Source: Gammaproteobacteria bacterium (GTDB taxonomy: Bacteria; Pseudomonadota; Gammaproteobacteria; Pseudomonadales; Pseudomonadaceae). From it: DNA of 20,592 bases. Shown in pieces: positions 8,103-17,386 of the stretch. Numbering within the stretch: the first letter of the stretch is position 1; every line of letters begins with the position of its first letter. The stretch is from assembly GCA_012735335.1 (NCBI GenBank), contig JAAYHO010000003.1:1-20592 (forward strand), given 5' to 3'. A program made the translations under genes and the position numbers. The notes under the pieces are model-generated. The model was not told the DNA's origin, did not search any database, and saw nothing but the letters and a program-made list of their open reading frames with translations.

Positions 8103-8981
8103 CTATTCGATCAGCCCGACCCTGGAAAAACTCGGCAGGTTCCTCATTTTTGGTTCCGGCCAGTGCATCCATACTGCAAAGGCCTTGCCGACAATATAAT
8201 TGTCCGGAACCATACCCCACAACTCCTGCGGCATACTGGCGGCGGACCAGTAACGACTGTCGTTGGAGTTGTCACGGTTGTCGCCAACCATGAAGTAATG
8301 CCCTTCCGGCACTACCCACTCGCGGGCGGGCGGGGTCTGCGACACGGCCTTGTAGCGCGCCTCGTGCAACGCGTCGCCCAACCTCTCCTGGTATATATCG
8401 ACATTGGCCAGCGCTTGCAATGGGTGACCGGCCGGGACTTCATCATCGGGCAGGGTGCGCAGCAGCTCGCGCTGTACCAGCTCGCCATTGACGGTCAGCT
8501 GCTTGTTGGCATAGCCGATGCGGTCGCCGGGCAGCCCGACCACCCGCTTGATGTAGTTGATACGCGGATCATTCGGATAGCGGAACACCATGACATCGCC
8601 GCGCTGGGGATCGCCGATGGGGATGATCTTGGTTTCCAGCACCGGCAGACGGATGCCGTAGGAAAACTTGTTGACCAGAATGAAGTCACCGATCTCCAGC
8701 GTTGGCTTCATCGAGCCGGAGGGAATCTGGAACGGCTCGACCAGAAAGGAACGCAGGATCAGCACCACCGCCAGTACCGGGAAGAACGACTTACCATATT
8801 CGACCAGCAGCGGTTCCTTGTTGAGCCGTTGCAGAGTATCGATGTCCGGCGTGCTTACCTGCGCCTGGTAGGCGGCAATGGCACTGCGTCTGCGGGGCGC
8901 CAGCCAGATTCGATCAAACAGCGCCAACAGGCCGGTGACGGCCACGGCAATCACCAGCAACAGCGGAAAGTTGATATGCAT
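8103..8981 (-). CDS. lepB: Signal peptidase I
   Basis: LepB removes signal peptides from proteins leaving through the Sec and Tat systems and acts at the outer face of the inner membrane. The 292-residue protein has an N-terminal membrane helix (about 5-23), a basic cytoplasmic segment (RRR at 30-32), a second helix (about 65-82) and the periplasmic catalytic domain. The catalytic dyad is Ser90 in QIPSGSMKPTL and Lys145 in YIKRVVGLPGD, at almost the same positions as the E. coli enzyme. The late box GDNRDNSNDSRYW is also complete. The ATG lies 19 bases after the lepA stop; lepA-lepB is a conserved operon pair. A 75-base gap follows before the DUF4845 gene. Confidence 0.97.
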   Translation of the reverse strand: MHINFPLLLVIAVAVTGLLALFDRIWLAPRRRSAIAAYQAQVSTPDIDTLQRLNKEPLLVEYGKSFFPVLAVVLILRSFLVEPFQIPSGSMKPTLEIGDFILVNKFSYGIRLPVLETKIIPIGDPQRGDVMVFRYPNDPRINYIKRVVGLPGDRIGYANKQLTVNGELVQRELLRTLPDDEVPAGHPLQALANVDIYQERLGDALHEARYKAVSQTPPAREWVVPEGHYFMVGDNRDNSNDSRYWSAASMPQELWGMVPDNYIVGKAFAVWMHWPEPKMRNLPSFSRVGLIE

Positions 8982-9000
8982 AGTCAGTCTTGCGATGCCC

Positions 9001-10800
<1,800 letters not shown>

Positions 10801-10874
10801 TGCAGGGTTCTTCCAGACAGACGTGGTTTGCCAGACATGGCGGTGACCGGGGGCTCCCCCGAAAACAGCCCGCG

Positions 10875-10880
10875 AGTGTA
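10875..10880 (-). promoter_or_regulatory. Possible -10 element for lepA
   Basis: On the minus strand the hexamer TACACT lies about 75 bases before the lepA start, in the gap after mucD. It matches four of six bases of the sigma-70 -10 consensus (TATAAT). No convincing -35 hexamer is seen 16-18 bases upstream. A GC-rich hairpin (CGGGG stem, positions 10848-10861) would lie in the leader between this site and the gene. This is a weak candidate. Confidence 0.3.
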
Positions 10881-10912
10881 CCCGATTCCATTGCCCTGCG
10901 CCATCTGTGCCG

Positions 10913-10943
10913 ACAGGGCAGCCCCCCGAAGGCGCTGCCCTGT
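10913..10943 (-). terminator. Hairpin after mucD, candidate end of the algU operon
   Basis: A perfect 10-base-pair inverted repeat (10913-10922 pairing with 10934-10943, ACAGGGCAGC type arms, 11-base loop) begins 17 bases after the mucD stop codon. Strength and position suit a transcription terminator for the algU-mucABCD operon. There is no T-run after it on the minus strand, so it may be a Rho-assisted stop or an mRNA 3'-end stabiliser instead. Confidence 0.5.
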
Positions 10944-10959
10944 GCTGCCGAGCGTCCGC

Positions 10960-12378
10960 TTATTCGGACAGACGGAAGGTAATGTAGCTGGCCCGACCCT
11001 GGCGGATCACCCGCAGGGAGATGGAGCGGTTGACCGGCAGTTTGCTGGCGATCTTTTCAAAATCCGCAGCGGACTGGATCAGCTGGTTGTTCAGGTTGGT
11101 GATCACATCGCCGGGACGCAGTCCGATCATCGCACCCGGGCCGGGGCGCACTTCACGCACCACCACACCGTTATTCAGATCCAGTGTTTTCTTCTGCTCG
11201 TCGGTCAGCTCGACCACCGCCAGCCCCAGGCGATTGTCGGTCGCCGCCGGGGCGTTGGGTGACGGCGCACCTGCCGCCAGCGCACCATCATCCGGCAGCG
11301 CACCGATTTCCACGGTCAGTTGCTGACGCTTGCCATTGCGCATGATCTGCATGCTGGCCTTCTCGCCCGGGCGCAGGCGACCGACCGCATGGGGCAGATC
11401 CGAGGACATGACGATGTCCTGATCATTCAGCTTGAGGATCACGTCGCCCACCTGCAGGCCGCCCTTGGCGCCGGGGCCATCAGGCATGATCTGTGCGACC
11501 AGTGCACCGGCCGGACGGGCCAGACCGAAGGACTCGGCCAGGTCCTTGTTGACCTCTTGAATCACCACACCCAGCCAGCCCCGGCGTACGGTACCGTCCT
11601 TCTTCAACTGTTCGACCACATCCATGGCCACATCCACCGGGATGGCGAAGGACAGGCCCATGAAACCACCGGAACGGGTAAAGATCTGCGAGTTGATCCC
11701 CACCACTTCACCAGCCAGGTTGAACAGCGGGCCGCCGGAGTTACCGGGGTTGATCGCCACGTCGGTCTGGATGAAGGGTACATAGCTCTCATTGGGCAGA
11801 CTGCGGCCCTTGGCGCTGACGATACCGGCGGTCACCGAGTACTCGAAGCCGAACGGCGAGCCGATGGCCAAGACCCACTCACCGGTCTTCAGCTCAGCGG
11901 ATTTGCCCATGCGCACCACCGGCAGATCGCCACCGGCATCCACCTTGAGCAGTGCCAGATCCGAACGCGGATCGGCACCGACCAGGGTCGCTTCCAGCTC
12001 ACGGCGGTCGGACAGACGCACGAAGATCTCATCGGCATCGCTGACCACGTGGTTGTTGGTCAGCACATAGCCGTCCTTGGAAATGATGAAACCCGAACCC
12101 AGCGACTGGGCCTGGCGCTGGGGAGCGGATTGCGAACCATCCGGGAAGCTGCGCTCGAAGAACTCGCGGAAGATCGGCGGCAACCCCTCCAGATCGGGCA
12201 TCATGGGCCCCATGCTGGCACGGCGGGTAACATTCTGCCGGGTACTGATATTCACTACCGCCGGGGAAGCCTCCTCCACCAGTTCGGTAAAGTCCGGCAA
12301 CTGCGCCACGGCCATCGACTGCCAGCTCAACAGGCAGGCACCCACTACTACCAGCAACCATCGCTGTACTGCGTTCAT
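10960..12378 (-). CDS. mucD: Periplasmic serine protease/chaperone MucD (DegP/DegQ family)
   Basis: MucD is an HtrA-type protease that degrades misfolded envelope proteins and dampens AlgU activation. The 472-residue precursor has a signal peptide with a likely cut after Ala25 (AVA-Q). The trypsin-like domain contains the complete triad His110 (TNNHVV), Asp140 (DPRSDLAL) and Ser214 (NPGNSGGPL). Two PDZ domains follow, at about 260-355 and 385-465, joined by an Ala/Pro-rich linker. The ATG start shares one base with the mucC stop (TGATG), so translation is probably coupled. It is the last gene of the algU operon, as in P. aeruginosa, and a hairpin follows its stop. The operon position favours MucD over the separate site-1 protease AlgW/DegS, which has one PDZ domain. 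Confidence 0.97.
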   Translation of the reverse strand: MNAVQRWLLVVVGACLLSWQSMAVAQLPDFTELVEEASPAVVNISTRQNVTRRASMGPMMPDLEGLPPIFREFFERSFPDGSQSAPQRQAQSLGSGFIISKDGYVLTNNHVVSDADEIFVRLSDRRELEATLVGADPRSDLALLKVDAGGDLPVVRMGKSAELKTGEWVLAIGSPFGFEYSVTAGIVSAKGRSLPNESYVPFIQTDVAINPGNSGGPLFNLAGEVVGINSQIFTRSGGFMGLSFAIPVDVAMDVVEQLKKDGTVRRGWLGVVIQEVNKDLAESFGLARPAGALVAQIMPDGPGAKGGLQVGDVILKLNDQDIVMSSDLPHAVGRLRPGEKASMQIMRNGKRQQLTVEIGALPDDGALAAGAPSPNAPAATDNRLGLAVVELTDEQKKTLDLNNGVVVREVRPGPGAMIGLRPGDVITNLNNQLIQSAADFEKIASKLPVNRSISLRVIRQGRASYITFRLSE

Positions 12379-12866
12379 CAGTATTCACTCCTTTCTCGTA
12401 TATCGCTGACCACGCCGACAGGCGCCATCGCCCGCTTCAGAACCCTGGGCATGAATGCCGGGTTACTGACCGAGCGACGGCCATGCCAGCGTACTACGGC
12501 AAAACCGATACCCATACCGAAGAGGCCCGCCACAATGGTCACCGGCTCACCGGCCCCGAGAGCCTGAGCCAGTAACGCTGCAGCAAACAGCGCCAGCAGC
12601 GGAATCAGGTAGATCACCGCCGAGCCGGACACCACCGCGTTCTCCGGTATGCCAATAATGATTTCTTCGCCTGGCTGGTAGGAGCTCCCCGGCTGATCAT
12701 CGATGACCCGGATAAAGCCCTGTCGCGCGCCCAATCCAAACCGTTGCAACACCGACTGACCGCAACCGTTGCGCGCCTGGCAGCTGTCACAGGCACTGCG
12801 GCGTATCGTCTCCACCCATACGGCGCCCTGCTCGACACTGAGAATCCGGCCCCGCTCCTCGATCAC
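12378..12866 (-). CDS. mucC: RseC/MucC family inner-membrane regulator
   Basis: This 162-residue protein belongs to the RseC/MucC family encoded in the sigma-E/AlgU operon. In related bacteria it has a modest effect on sigma-factor activity and has also been linked to the SoxR-reducing system. The N-terminal cytoplasmic part holds three cysteines, Cys26, Cys29 and Cys35 (CDSC then GCGQ), of the kind that could bind an iron-sulfur cluster. Two membrane helices follow at about 82-103 and 108-125, then a basic tail. The start is GTG at 12866, overlapping the mucB stop by four bases (GTGA), and its stop overlaps the mucD ATG by one base. The exact role in this organism cannot be told from sequence. 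Confidence 0.93.
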   Translation of the reverse strand: MIEERGRILSVEQGAVWVETIRRSACDSCQARNGCGQSVLQRFGLGARQGFIRVIDDQPGSSYQPGEEIIIGIPENAVVSGSAVIYLIPLLALFAAALLAQALGAGEPVTIVAGLFGMGIGFAVVRWHGRRSVSNPAFMPRVLKRAMAPVGVVSDIRERSEY

Positions 12867-13831
12867 GGCGTCCCCCCGGTGAGCTCCTGGCTCAGCGAGT
12901 CGGCAATACGTTCAGCGGCACGGGGTGGAATCTCACCCACGACAGTGGCCAGGAACAGGTCATCCGCCGCCATCATCCTCCGACTGATGGCCACCGTCGG
13001 CCCGAGCTGGGTCCGCAGATCCTCGGCCAGGCTGTCGCGACCCAGTGGCTCGACGAACAGCGTGAAACTGACCAGGCCATCGGTATAGCTCTGTGAGGCG
13101 ATCAACTTGTCGCTGCCCTGCATGGCCTGCAGCTCGCGGCCGCTGAGAATGAACCCCGGAGGCAGCCAGGCAGGCTCCCAGAAGGGCACTGCCACATCCT
13201 CGGGCACCTGAGCCACCGTCACTTCCAGACAGGAGCTGCTGGGCTCCAGCCCTTCGGTGTAATCCTGCTCATCGAATGAAATGCTGGCGAACTGAAAGCG
13301 CTCAAGCAACTCGCGACTGTCATCAACCAGCAGCGACTTGAGCATCAGACCGGTTTCGTTATCGATATACAGCTCATGGGCGTAACGAAAACCATCCCGG
13401 GGCTGTACCGCAATCACCGTTACCGGGCGCGAGGCGATACGCGTACCGCCCAGCATGCGCAGGTTGTACCACTCGGCCAGTTGACGGGAATTGATGGTCA
13501 GGGGAGAAATACTGTTGGGATTGCGGCTGTGGGCCAACGCCGGATTGGTACTGCAGACCAGCTGGCCGTTATACCTTACCCATTCCTGCTGTCGACCAGC
13601 GGTCTGCACCAGGCGTTCGTTGATGCCCTCATCACTCACCTGCCGCCAGATGTCCTGGGTGGTGAAGATACCCGAGCGCTCATAGATGTAGGAGCCGTGG
13701 TAACTCTGCTCCAGCACAGCCTGCGCCATACGCTCCAGCCAGCGGCTGCTGTCTTCAGCCCACAAGGGTGGAGCGCTAATCAACAGGGTGGTCATTCCCA
13801 ACCACCCGAGAACGCCTTGCAATCGGGGCAC
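12863..13831 (-). CDS. mucB: Periplasmic AlgU regulator MucB (RseB family)
   Basis: MucB binds the periplasmic part of MucA and shields it from site-1 proteolysis, keeping AlgU off until envelope stress. The 322-residue precursor starts with a signal peptide (about residues 1-25, ending PLWA), then the large lipid-sensing domain, which resembles lipoprotein carriers LolA/LolB, and a smaller C-terminal domain that contacts MucA. Two cysteines in the mature part could form a disulfide. The GTG start at 13831 shares one base with the mucA stop (TAGTG). The next in-frame ATG, 12 codons in, would leave a signal sequence that is too short, so GTG is preferred. Its stop overlaps the mucC start by four bases. 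Confidence 0.95.
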   Translation of the reverse strand: MPRLQGVLGWLGMTTLLISAPPLWAEDSSRWLERMAQAVLEQSYHGSYIYERSGIFTTQDIWRQVSDEGINERLVQTAGRQQEWVRYNGQLVCSTNPALAHSRNPNSISPLTINSRQLAEWYNLRMLGGTRIASRPVTVIAVQPRDGFRYAHELYIDNETGLMLKSLLVDDSRELLERFQFASISFDEQDYTEGLEPSSSCLEVTVAQVPEDVAVPFWEPAWLPPGFILSGRELQAMQGSDKLIASQSYTDGLVSFTLFVEPLGRDSLAEDLRTQLGPTVAISRRMMAADDLFLATVVGEIPPRAAERIADSLSQELTGGTP

Positions 13832-14445
13832 TAGTTATTTTCCAGGCTCGCTGCGCGGGCATAAGGCACCAGTTGGGGTGCCGACTGCGCGTTGTTCTCC
13901 GCATGCCGTCGCAGATAGTTGTCGATACGCTGCTCCTGCCAGGCGGAAGGCTCACTGGTCGGTACCTGGGACACCCGATCCGCATGGGAGGCAAAACCTG
14001 CCAGCACTGCACCGGCGCCTACCGGACTGGCTGCAGGAATCACCGGCGCACTGACGGTCGGGACTGCGGTACGCTCAACCGACGCCATACTGTTATCCAC
14101 CGCCGGATCATGGTTGACCATGCGTACGCCGACCAGCACCGCAACAGTAACCGATGCGGCTACGGCGACGCGCCCCAGGCGGGTCTTCCAACGGGATGCG
14201 CCGGGGCTCGGCTTCACCTGCAGCGACGGTTCATCGGCCAGTGCGGCAGCGATCCCGGTCGACAGGTCCACCCCTGTCTGCCACGGCTCCTTGTGCATGA
14301 CCGAACGCGCCAGCTGGTATCGTTCCCAACTACGACGTATCTCCGGATCCTGTTCGCTGGCATGGAGAACACGGCGCACTTCCAGTTGTTCTGCCGCGTC
14401 ATCCATGAGCGCGGAAAGAGATTCGCGCAAGGATTCGTTAGTCAT
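13831..14445 (-). CDS. mucA: Anti-sigma factor MucA (RseA family)
   Basis: MucA spans the inner membrane and holds AlgU inactive. The 204-residue protein has a cytoplasmic AlgU-binding domain (about 1-85, with SLSALMDDAAEQLEVRRVL and RYQLARSVMHKEP), one membrane helix (about 91-107) and a periplasmic domain that binds MucB. The C-terminus PYARAASLENN is nearly identical to the P. aeruginosa end. The segment AVLAG (146-150) matches the site where P. aeruginosa MucA is cut by AlgW between Ala and Gly, so Ala149-Gly150 is the predicted cut. The frame is open to a GTG at 14484, which would add 13 residues, but the ATG at 14445 has an AGAGGT ribosome site and aligns with known MucA starts. No truncation of the mucoid type is seen. 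Confidence 0.97.
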   Translation of the reverse strand: MTNESLRESLSALMDDAAEQLEVRRVLHASEQDPEIRRSWERYQLARSVMHKEPWQTGVDLSTGIAAALADEPSLQVKPSPGASRWKTRLGRVAVAASVTVAVLVGVRMVNHDPAVDNSMASVERTAVPTVSAPVIPAASPVGAGAVLAGFASHADRVSQVPTSEPSAWQEQRIDNYLRRHAENNAQSAPQLVPYARAASLENN

Positions 14446-14461
14446 TGAATCTACCTCTGTC

Positions 14462-14479
14462 AAAAAGGCCCCACAGGCC
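14462..14479 (-). terminator. Hairpin plus T-run between algU and mucA, possible attenuator
   Basis: In the 54-base gap after algU, the minus strand reads GGCC, a 5-base loop, GGCC and then five T residues. This has the form of a very short intrinsic terminator: a four-pair, all-GC stem directly followed by a T-run. It could reduce read-through into mucA and so set the sigma to anti-sigma ratio. The short stem makes it weak, and the role is inferred. Confidence 0.3.
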
Positions 14480-14499
14480 GTCACGGTTCCCCCTGGAAA

Positions 14500-15075
14500 T
14501 CACGCTTCCAACAGCGGTTTCAGGGCTTTATCGATGGCTTCACGCGCTCTGAATATCCTTGACCGCACTGTACCCACCGGACACTCCATAACATTGGCTA
14601 TATCTTCATAACTGAGACCTTCAAATTCACGCAAAGTTAGCGCCATGCGCAAATCTTCCGGCAACAATTGCAAGGTGCGGTTGACCATCTGCTCGATTTC
14701 ATCGCGCAGCAGTTCCCGTTCCGGAGAATGAATATCCTTCAGGGCGCTGTCGCCGTCATAATATTCGGCGTCCTCTGCGGCAATATCCGAGTCCGGCGGA
14801 CGTCTCCCCCTCGCTACCAGGTAATTCTTGGCAGTATTGATCGCTATGCGATACAGCCAGGTATAAAACGCGCTATCACCCCTGAAGTTCGCCAGGGCCC
14901 GATAGGCCTTGATGAACGCTTCCTGGGCCACGTCCTGCGCCTCATGCGAATCGTGCACAAAGCGTGTAACCAGGGCGAGGATCTTGTGCTGGTACTTGAG
15001 CACCAGCAGATCGAAAGCTCGCTTGTCTCCCTGTTGCACCCTCTCGACCAACTGCTGGTCGGTGTGTACGGTCAT
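14500..15075 (-). CDS. algU: ECF RNA polymerase sigma factor AlgU (RpoE/sigma-22)
   Basis: AlgU directs RNA polymerase to envelope-stress promoters and, in P. aeruginosa, to the alginate genes. The 191-residue protein has sigma region 2 at about 22-92 (DLLVLKYQHKIL, AQDVAQEAFIKAYRAL, FYTWLYRIAINTAKN) and region 4 at about 130-185 (LTLREFEGLSYEDIANVM, then CPVGTVRSRIFRAREAI). Long stretches match the P. aeruginosa protein as I recall it, for example RGRRPPDSD and EFEGLSYEDIA. The open frame continues to 15189, but the ATG at 15075 fits the family start. The ribosome site is weak (GGTGG). The gene is preceded by an AlgU-type promoter, implying autoregulation, and followed after 54 bases by its anti-sigma gene mucA. 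Confidence 0.98.
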   Translation of the reverse strand: MTVHTDQQLVERVQQGDKRAFDLLVLKYQHKILALVTRFVHDSHEAQDVAQEAFIKAYRALANFRGDSAFYTWLYRIAINTAKNYLVARGRRPPDSDIAAEDAEYYDGDSALKDIHSPERELLRDEIEQMVNRTLQLLPEDLRMALTLREFEGLSYEDIANVMECPVGTVRSRIFRAREAIDKALKPLLEA

Positions 15076-15119
15076 GTTGCGGTACCACCGCGCTGACCCG
15101 ACGGACTCATTCCAAGGCG

Positions 15120-15146
15120 ATAGACTCGCAATGTAACCAAAAGTTC
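15120..15146 (-). promoter_or_regulatory. AlgU-dependent promoter of algU (autoregulatory P1 type)
   Basis: On the minus strand, GAACTT (plus positions 15141-15146) and TCTAT (15120-15124) are separated by exactly 16 bases. This matches the ECF sigma-E/AlgU promoter pattern (GAACTT, 16-17 bases, TCTGA-like) and closely resembles the known algU P1 promoter of P. aeruginosa. It lies 45 bases upstream of the algU ATG. It indicates that AlgU activates its own operon algU-mucA-mucB-mucC-mucD. Confidence 0.85.
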
Positions 15147-15283
15147 TCCCCTCACTCAGGTTCAGCAATAAGAGCTTGCCGGGCGGCAAAAGTTCCGCGA
15201 CCGCCAGTTGCCCCGATGATATTCAGCAATCACGGGAGCCGCAATGCCGGTGGCAGGGGTATTACTGCGGGCTGCCCCGCTTC

Positions 15284-15289
15284 TATAAT
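15284..15289 (+). promoter_or_regulatory. Candidate -10 element for nadB
   Basis: A perfect TATAAT lies 62 bases before the nadB ATG in the 276-base region shared with algU. The -35 region at the right distance (about 15261-15267) matches the consensus poorly, so either an activator is needed or the match is chance in a slightly AT-richer patch. The rest of this intergenic region shows only the AlgU promoter and small stem-loops. Confidence 0.35.
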
Positions 15290-15351
15290 ACCGGCCTGAC
15301 TCATCCATATACCCCGGGCTGTCCCAGCGCCCTCAACAACACGAGATCACC

Positions 15352-16965
15352 ATGGCCCGACAACAGCAGTTTGATGTACTGGTAATCGGCAGCGGTGCGG
15401 CAGGCCTGACCCTGGCGCTGCATCTGGCCGAGCGGATGCGCGTCGGCGTGCTGAGCAAGGGTCAGCTCTCCGAAGGCTCGACCTTCTGGGCCCAGGGTGG
15501 TGTGGCTGCAGTGCTGGATGACAGCGACACGGTGGACGCCCATGTGCAGGATACCCTGATTGCCGGTGCCGGTCTGTGCCACGAGGATGCCGTGCGGCAG
15601 ATTGTCGGCGACAGCCGCGACGCCATCGGCTGGCTGGTGCAGCAGGGGGTGCCCTTTACCCGGGAGCGGCGCGAGGATGGCAGCGAAACCGAAGGCTTTC
15701 ACCTGACCCGCGAGGGCGGTCACAGTCACCGACGCATCATCCATGCGGCCGACGCCACCGGCGCGGCGATCTTCAACACCCTGCTGCACCAGGCCCAGGC
15801 CCACGCCAACATCACCCTGCTGGAGAACCGGGTCGCCATCGACCTGATCACCAGTGCCAAGCTCGGTATGCCCGGCAACCGTTGCCTGGGCGCCTATGTG
15901 CTCAACCGTGACAGCGGCCATGTGGAAACCTTCGGCGCGCGCTTTACCGTGCTCGCCACCGGCGGCGTGAGCAAGGTGTATCTGTACACCAGCAACCCGG
16001 ACAGCGCCTCGGGGGATGGCATCGCCATGGCCTGGCGCGCCGGTTGCCGGGTGGCCAACATGGAATTCAACCAGTTCCACCCCACCTGCCTGTACCACCC
16101 CAGGGCCAAGAGCTTTCTGATTACCGAAGCCCTGCGCGGCGAAGGTGCGGTATTGAAGCTGCCCGACGGCACCCGCTTCATGCCGCGCTTCGATGAACGG
16201 GCCGAGCTGGCCCCCAGGGACATCGTCGCCCGGGCCATCGACCATGAGATGAAGCGCCTGGGGCTGGATTGTGTCTATCTGGATATCAGCCACAAACCGG
16301 CGTCGTTCATCCGCGAGCACTTCCCCACCGTGTTCGAGCGCTGCCTGAGCTTCGGCATCGATATCACCCGCGAGCCGATTCCGGTGGTACCGGCAGCGCA
16401 CTACACCTGCGGCGGGGTGGTGGTCGACCCGAGTGGACTGACCGATGTGGCCGAGCTGTACGCCATCGGCGAAACCAGCTTCACCGGCCTGCACGGGGCC
16501 AACCGCATGGCCAGCAACTCTCTGCTCGAATGCATCGTCTACGGCCGCGCTGCGGCCCGGGACATCCTCGCCCGCTTCGACAGTTCACAGCTGCCCGACA
16601 GCCTGCCCTGCTGGGATGAGAGCCAGGTCACCGACTCCGATGAGGACGTGATCATTTCTCACAACTGGGAGGAGCTGCGCCGCTTCATGTGGGACTATGT
16701 GGGCATAGTGCGCACCACCAAGCGGCTGCAGCGGGCCAAGCACCGGGTAGACATGCTGCTGGCGGAAATTCACGAGTTCTACAGCAACTACCGGGTATCC
16801 CGGGATCTGCTGGAGCTGCGCAACCTGGCGCTGGTAGCGGATCTGATCATCCGTTCAGCCATGCTGCGCAGGGAAAGCCGCGGGCTGCACTACACGCTGG
16901 ATTACCCCGACATGCTGGACGAGGCGCAGGATACTATTCTGCAGCCGCCCAGCGCTGGCGACTGA
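15352..16965 (+). CDS. nadB: L-aspartate oxidase NadB
   Basis: NadB is an FAD enzyme that oxidises L-aspartate to iminoaspartate, the first step of NAD synthesis; NadA then uses the product. The 537-residue protein starts with the dinucleotide-binding motif GSGAAGL (13-19), followed by the [12 protein letters not shown] segment, the [18 protein letters not shown] region lining the active site, [10 protein letters not shown], and the FAD-contacting [13 protein letters not shown] stretch starting at residue 381. A helical C-terminal domain of the succinate dehydrogenase/fumarate reductase type follows. Length is near the E. coli value. The ribosome site is weak. The gene diverges from algU, as in other pseudomonads, and its last 32 coding bases overlap the converging ygfX gene. 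Confidence 0.98.
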   Translation: MARQQQFDVLVIGSGAAGLTLALHLAERMRVGVLSKGQLSEGSTFWAQGGVAAVLDDSDTVDAHVQDTLIAGAGLCHEDAVRQIVGDSRDAIGWLVQQGVPFTRERREDGSETEGFHLTREGGHSHRRIIHAADATGAAIFNTLLHQAQAHANITLLENRVAIDLITSAKLGMPGNRCLGAYVLNRDSGHVETFGARFTVLATGGVSKVYLYTSNPDSASGDGIAMAWRAGCRVANMEFNQFHPTCLYHPRAKSFLITEALRGEGAVLKLPDGTRFMPRFDERAELAPRDIVARAIDHEMKRLGLDCVYLDISHKPASFIREHFPTVFERCLSFGIDITREPIPVVPAAHYTCGGVVVDPSGLTDVAELYAIGETSFTGLHGANRMASNSLLECIVYGRAAARDILARFDSSQLPDSLPCWDESQVTDSDEDVIISHNWEELRRFMWDYVGIVRTTKRLQRAKHRVDMLLAEIHEFYSNYRVSRDLLELRNLALVADLIIRSAMLRRESRGLHYTLDYPDMLDEAQDTILQPPSAGD

Positions 16966-17386
16966 AGCGCAGACGCAGTCGCAGCCGCCGCAGGGAATCC
17001 TCGCTGGCGGCGTCAGCGGGCAGGATCACCGAGACCGGCAGCCAGCGATCCGGCTGGCGCAGGCGCACCACGGTCAACAGGGCGCTGACATAGGTATCAC
17101 CAAGCAGACGGGCACCCCGCTCGCTGCCATCCCGGCGCAGCACGTGCCAGCCCTCGCTGTCAAAACGCAGGCCGGTCACCGAGTCGGCATGCTGCAGACT
17201 GACCTGACGCGGCCAGATCCACACACAATACACCCACAACCCCATTACCCCCAGCAGTGACGGCAGGGTGGGCAAGGCACTGCGATACAGCGCCATGCAT
17301 CCCAGCAGCGTCAGCAGGATGATCAGCGCCCCCAGCCAGCGCGACGGCTGGCGGTGCAGCAACAGGATGTCAGTCGGGTTGTACAC
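16934..17386 (-). CDS. ygfX: YgfX (CptA) family inner-membrane protein
   Basis: This 150-residue protein has two membrane helices near the N-terminus (about 16-35 and 40-58), then a soluble region rich in arginine toward the end ([14 protein letters not shown]). This layout, together with position directly after sdhE, fits the YgfX family. In E. coli, YgfX was proposed to be a toxin acting on cell-division and shape proteins with SdhE as its partner, but that role is debated. The start is GTG at 17386, inside the end of sdhE (17-base overlap); no in-frame ATG lies near, so GTG is the best choice. The stop lies inside the 3' end of nadB on the other strand. Sequence conservation in this family is low, so the name rests partly on context. 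Confidence 0.8.
   Translation of the reverse strand: MYNPTDILLLHRQPSRWLGALIILLTLLGCMALYRSALPTLPSLLGVMGLWVYCVWIWPRQVSLQHADSVTGLRFDSEGWHVLRRDGSERGARLLGDTYVSALLTVVRLRQPDRWLPVSVILPADAASEDSLRRLRLRLRFSRQRWAAAE

Noticed and set aside
11320..12567. A 415-codon open frame on the plus strand opposite mucD and mucC.
   Set aside because: It is a shadow of mucD, which has a full catalytic triad and signal peptide on the other strand.
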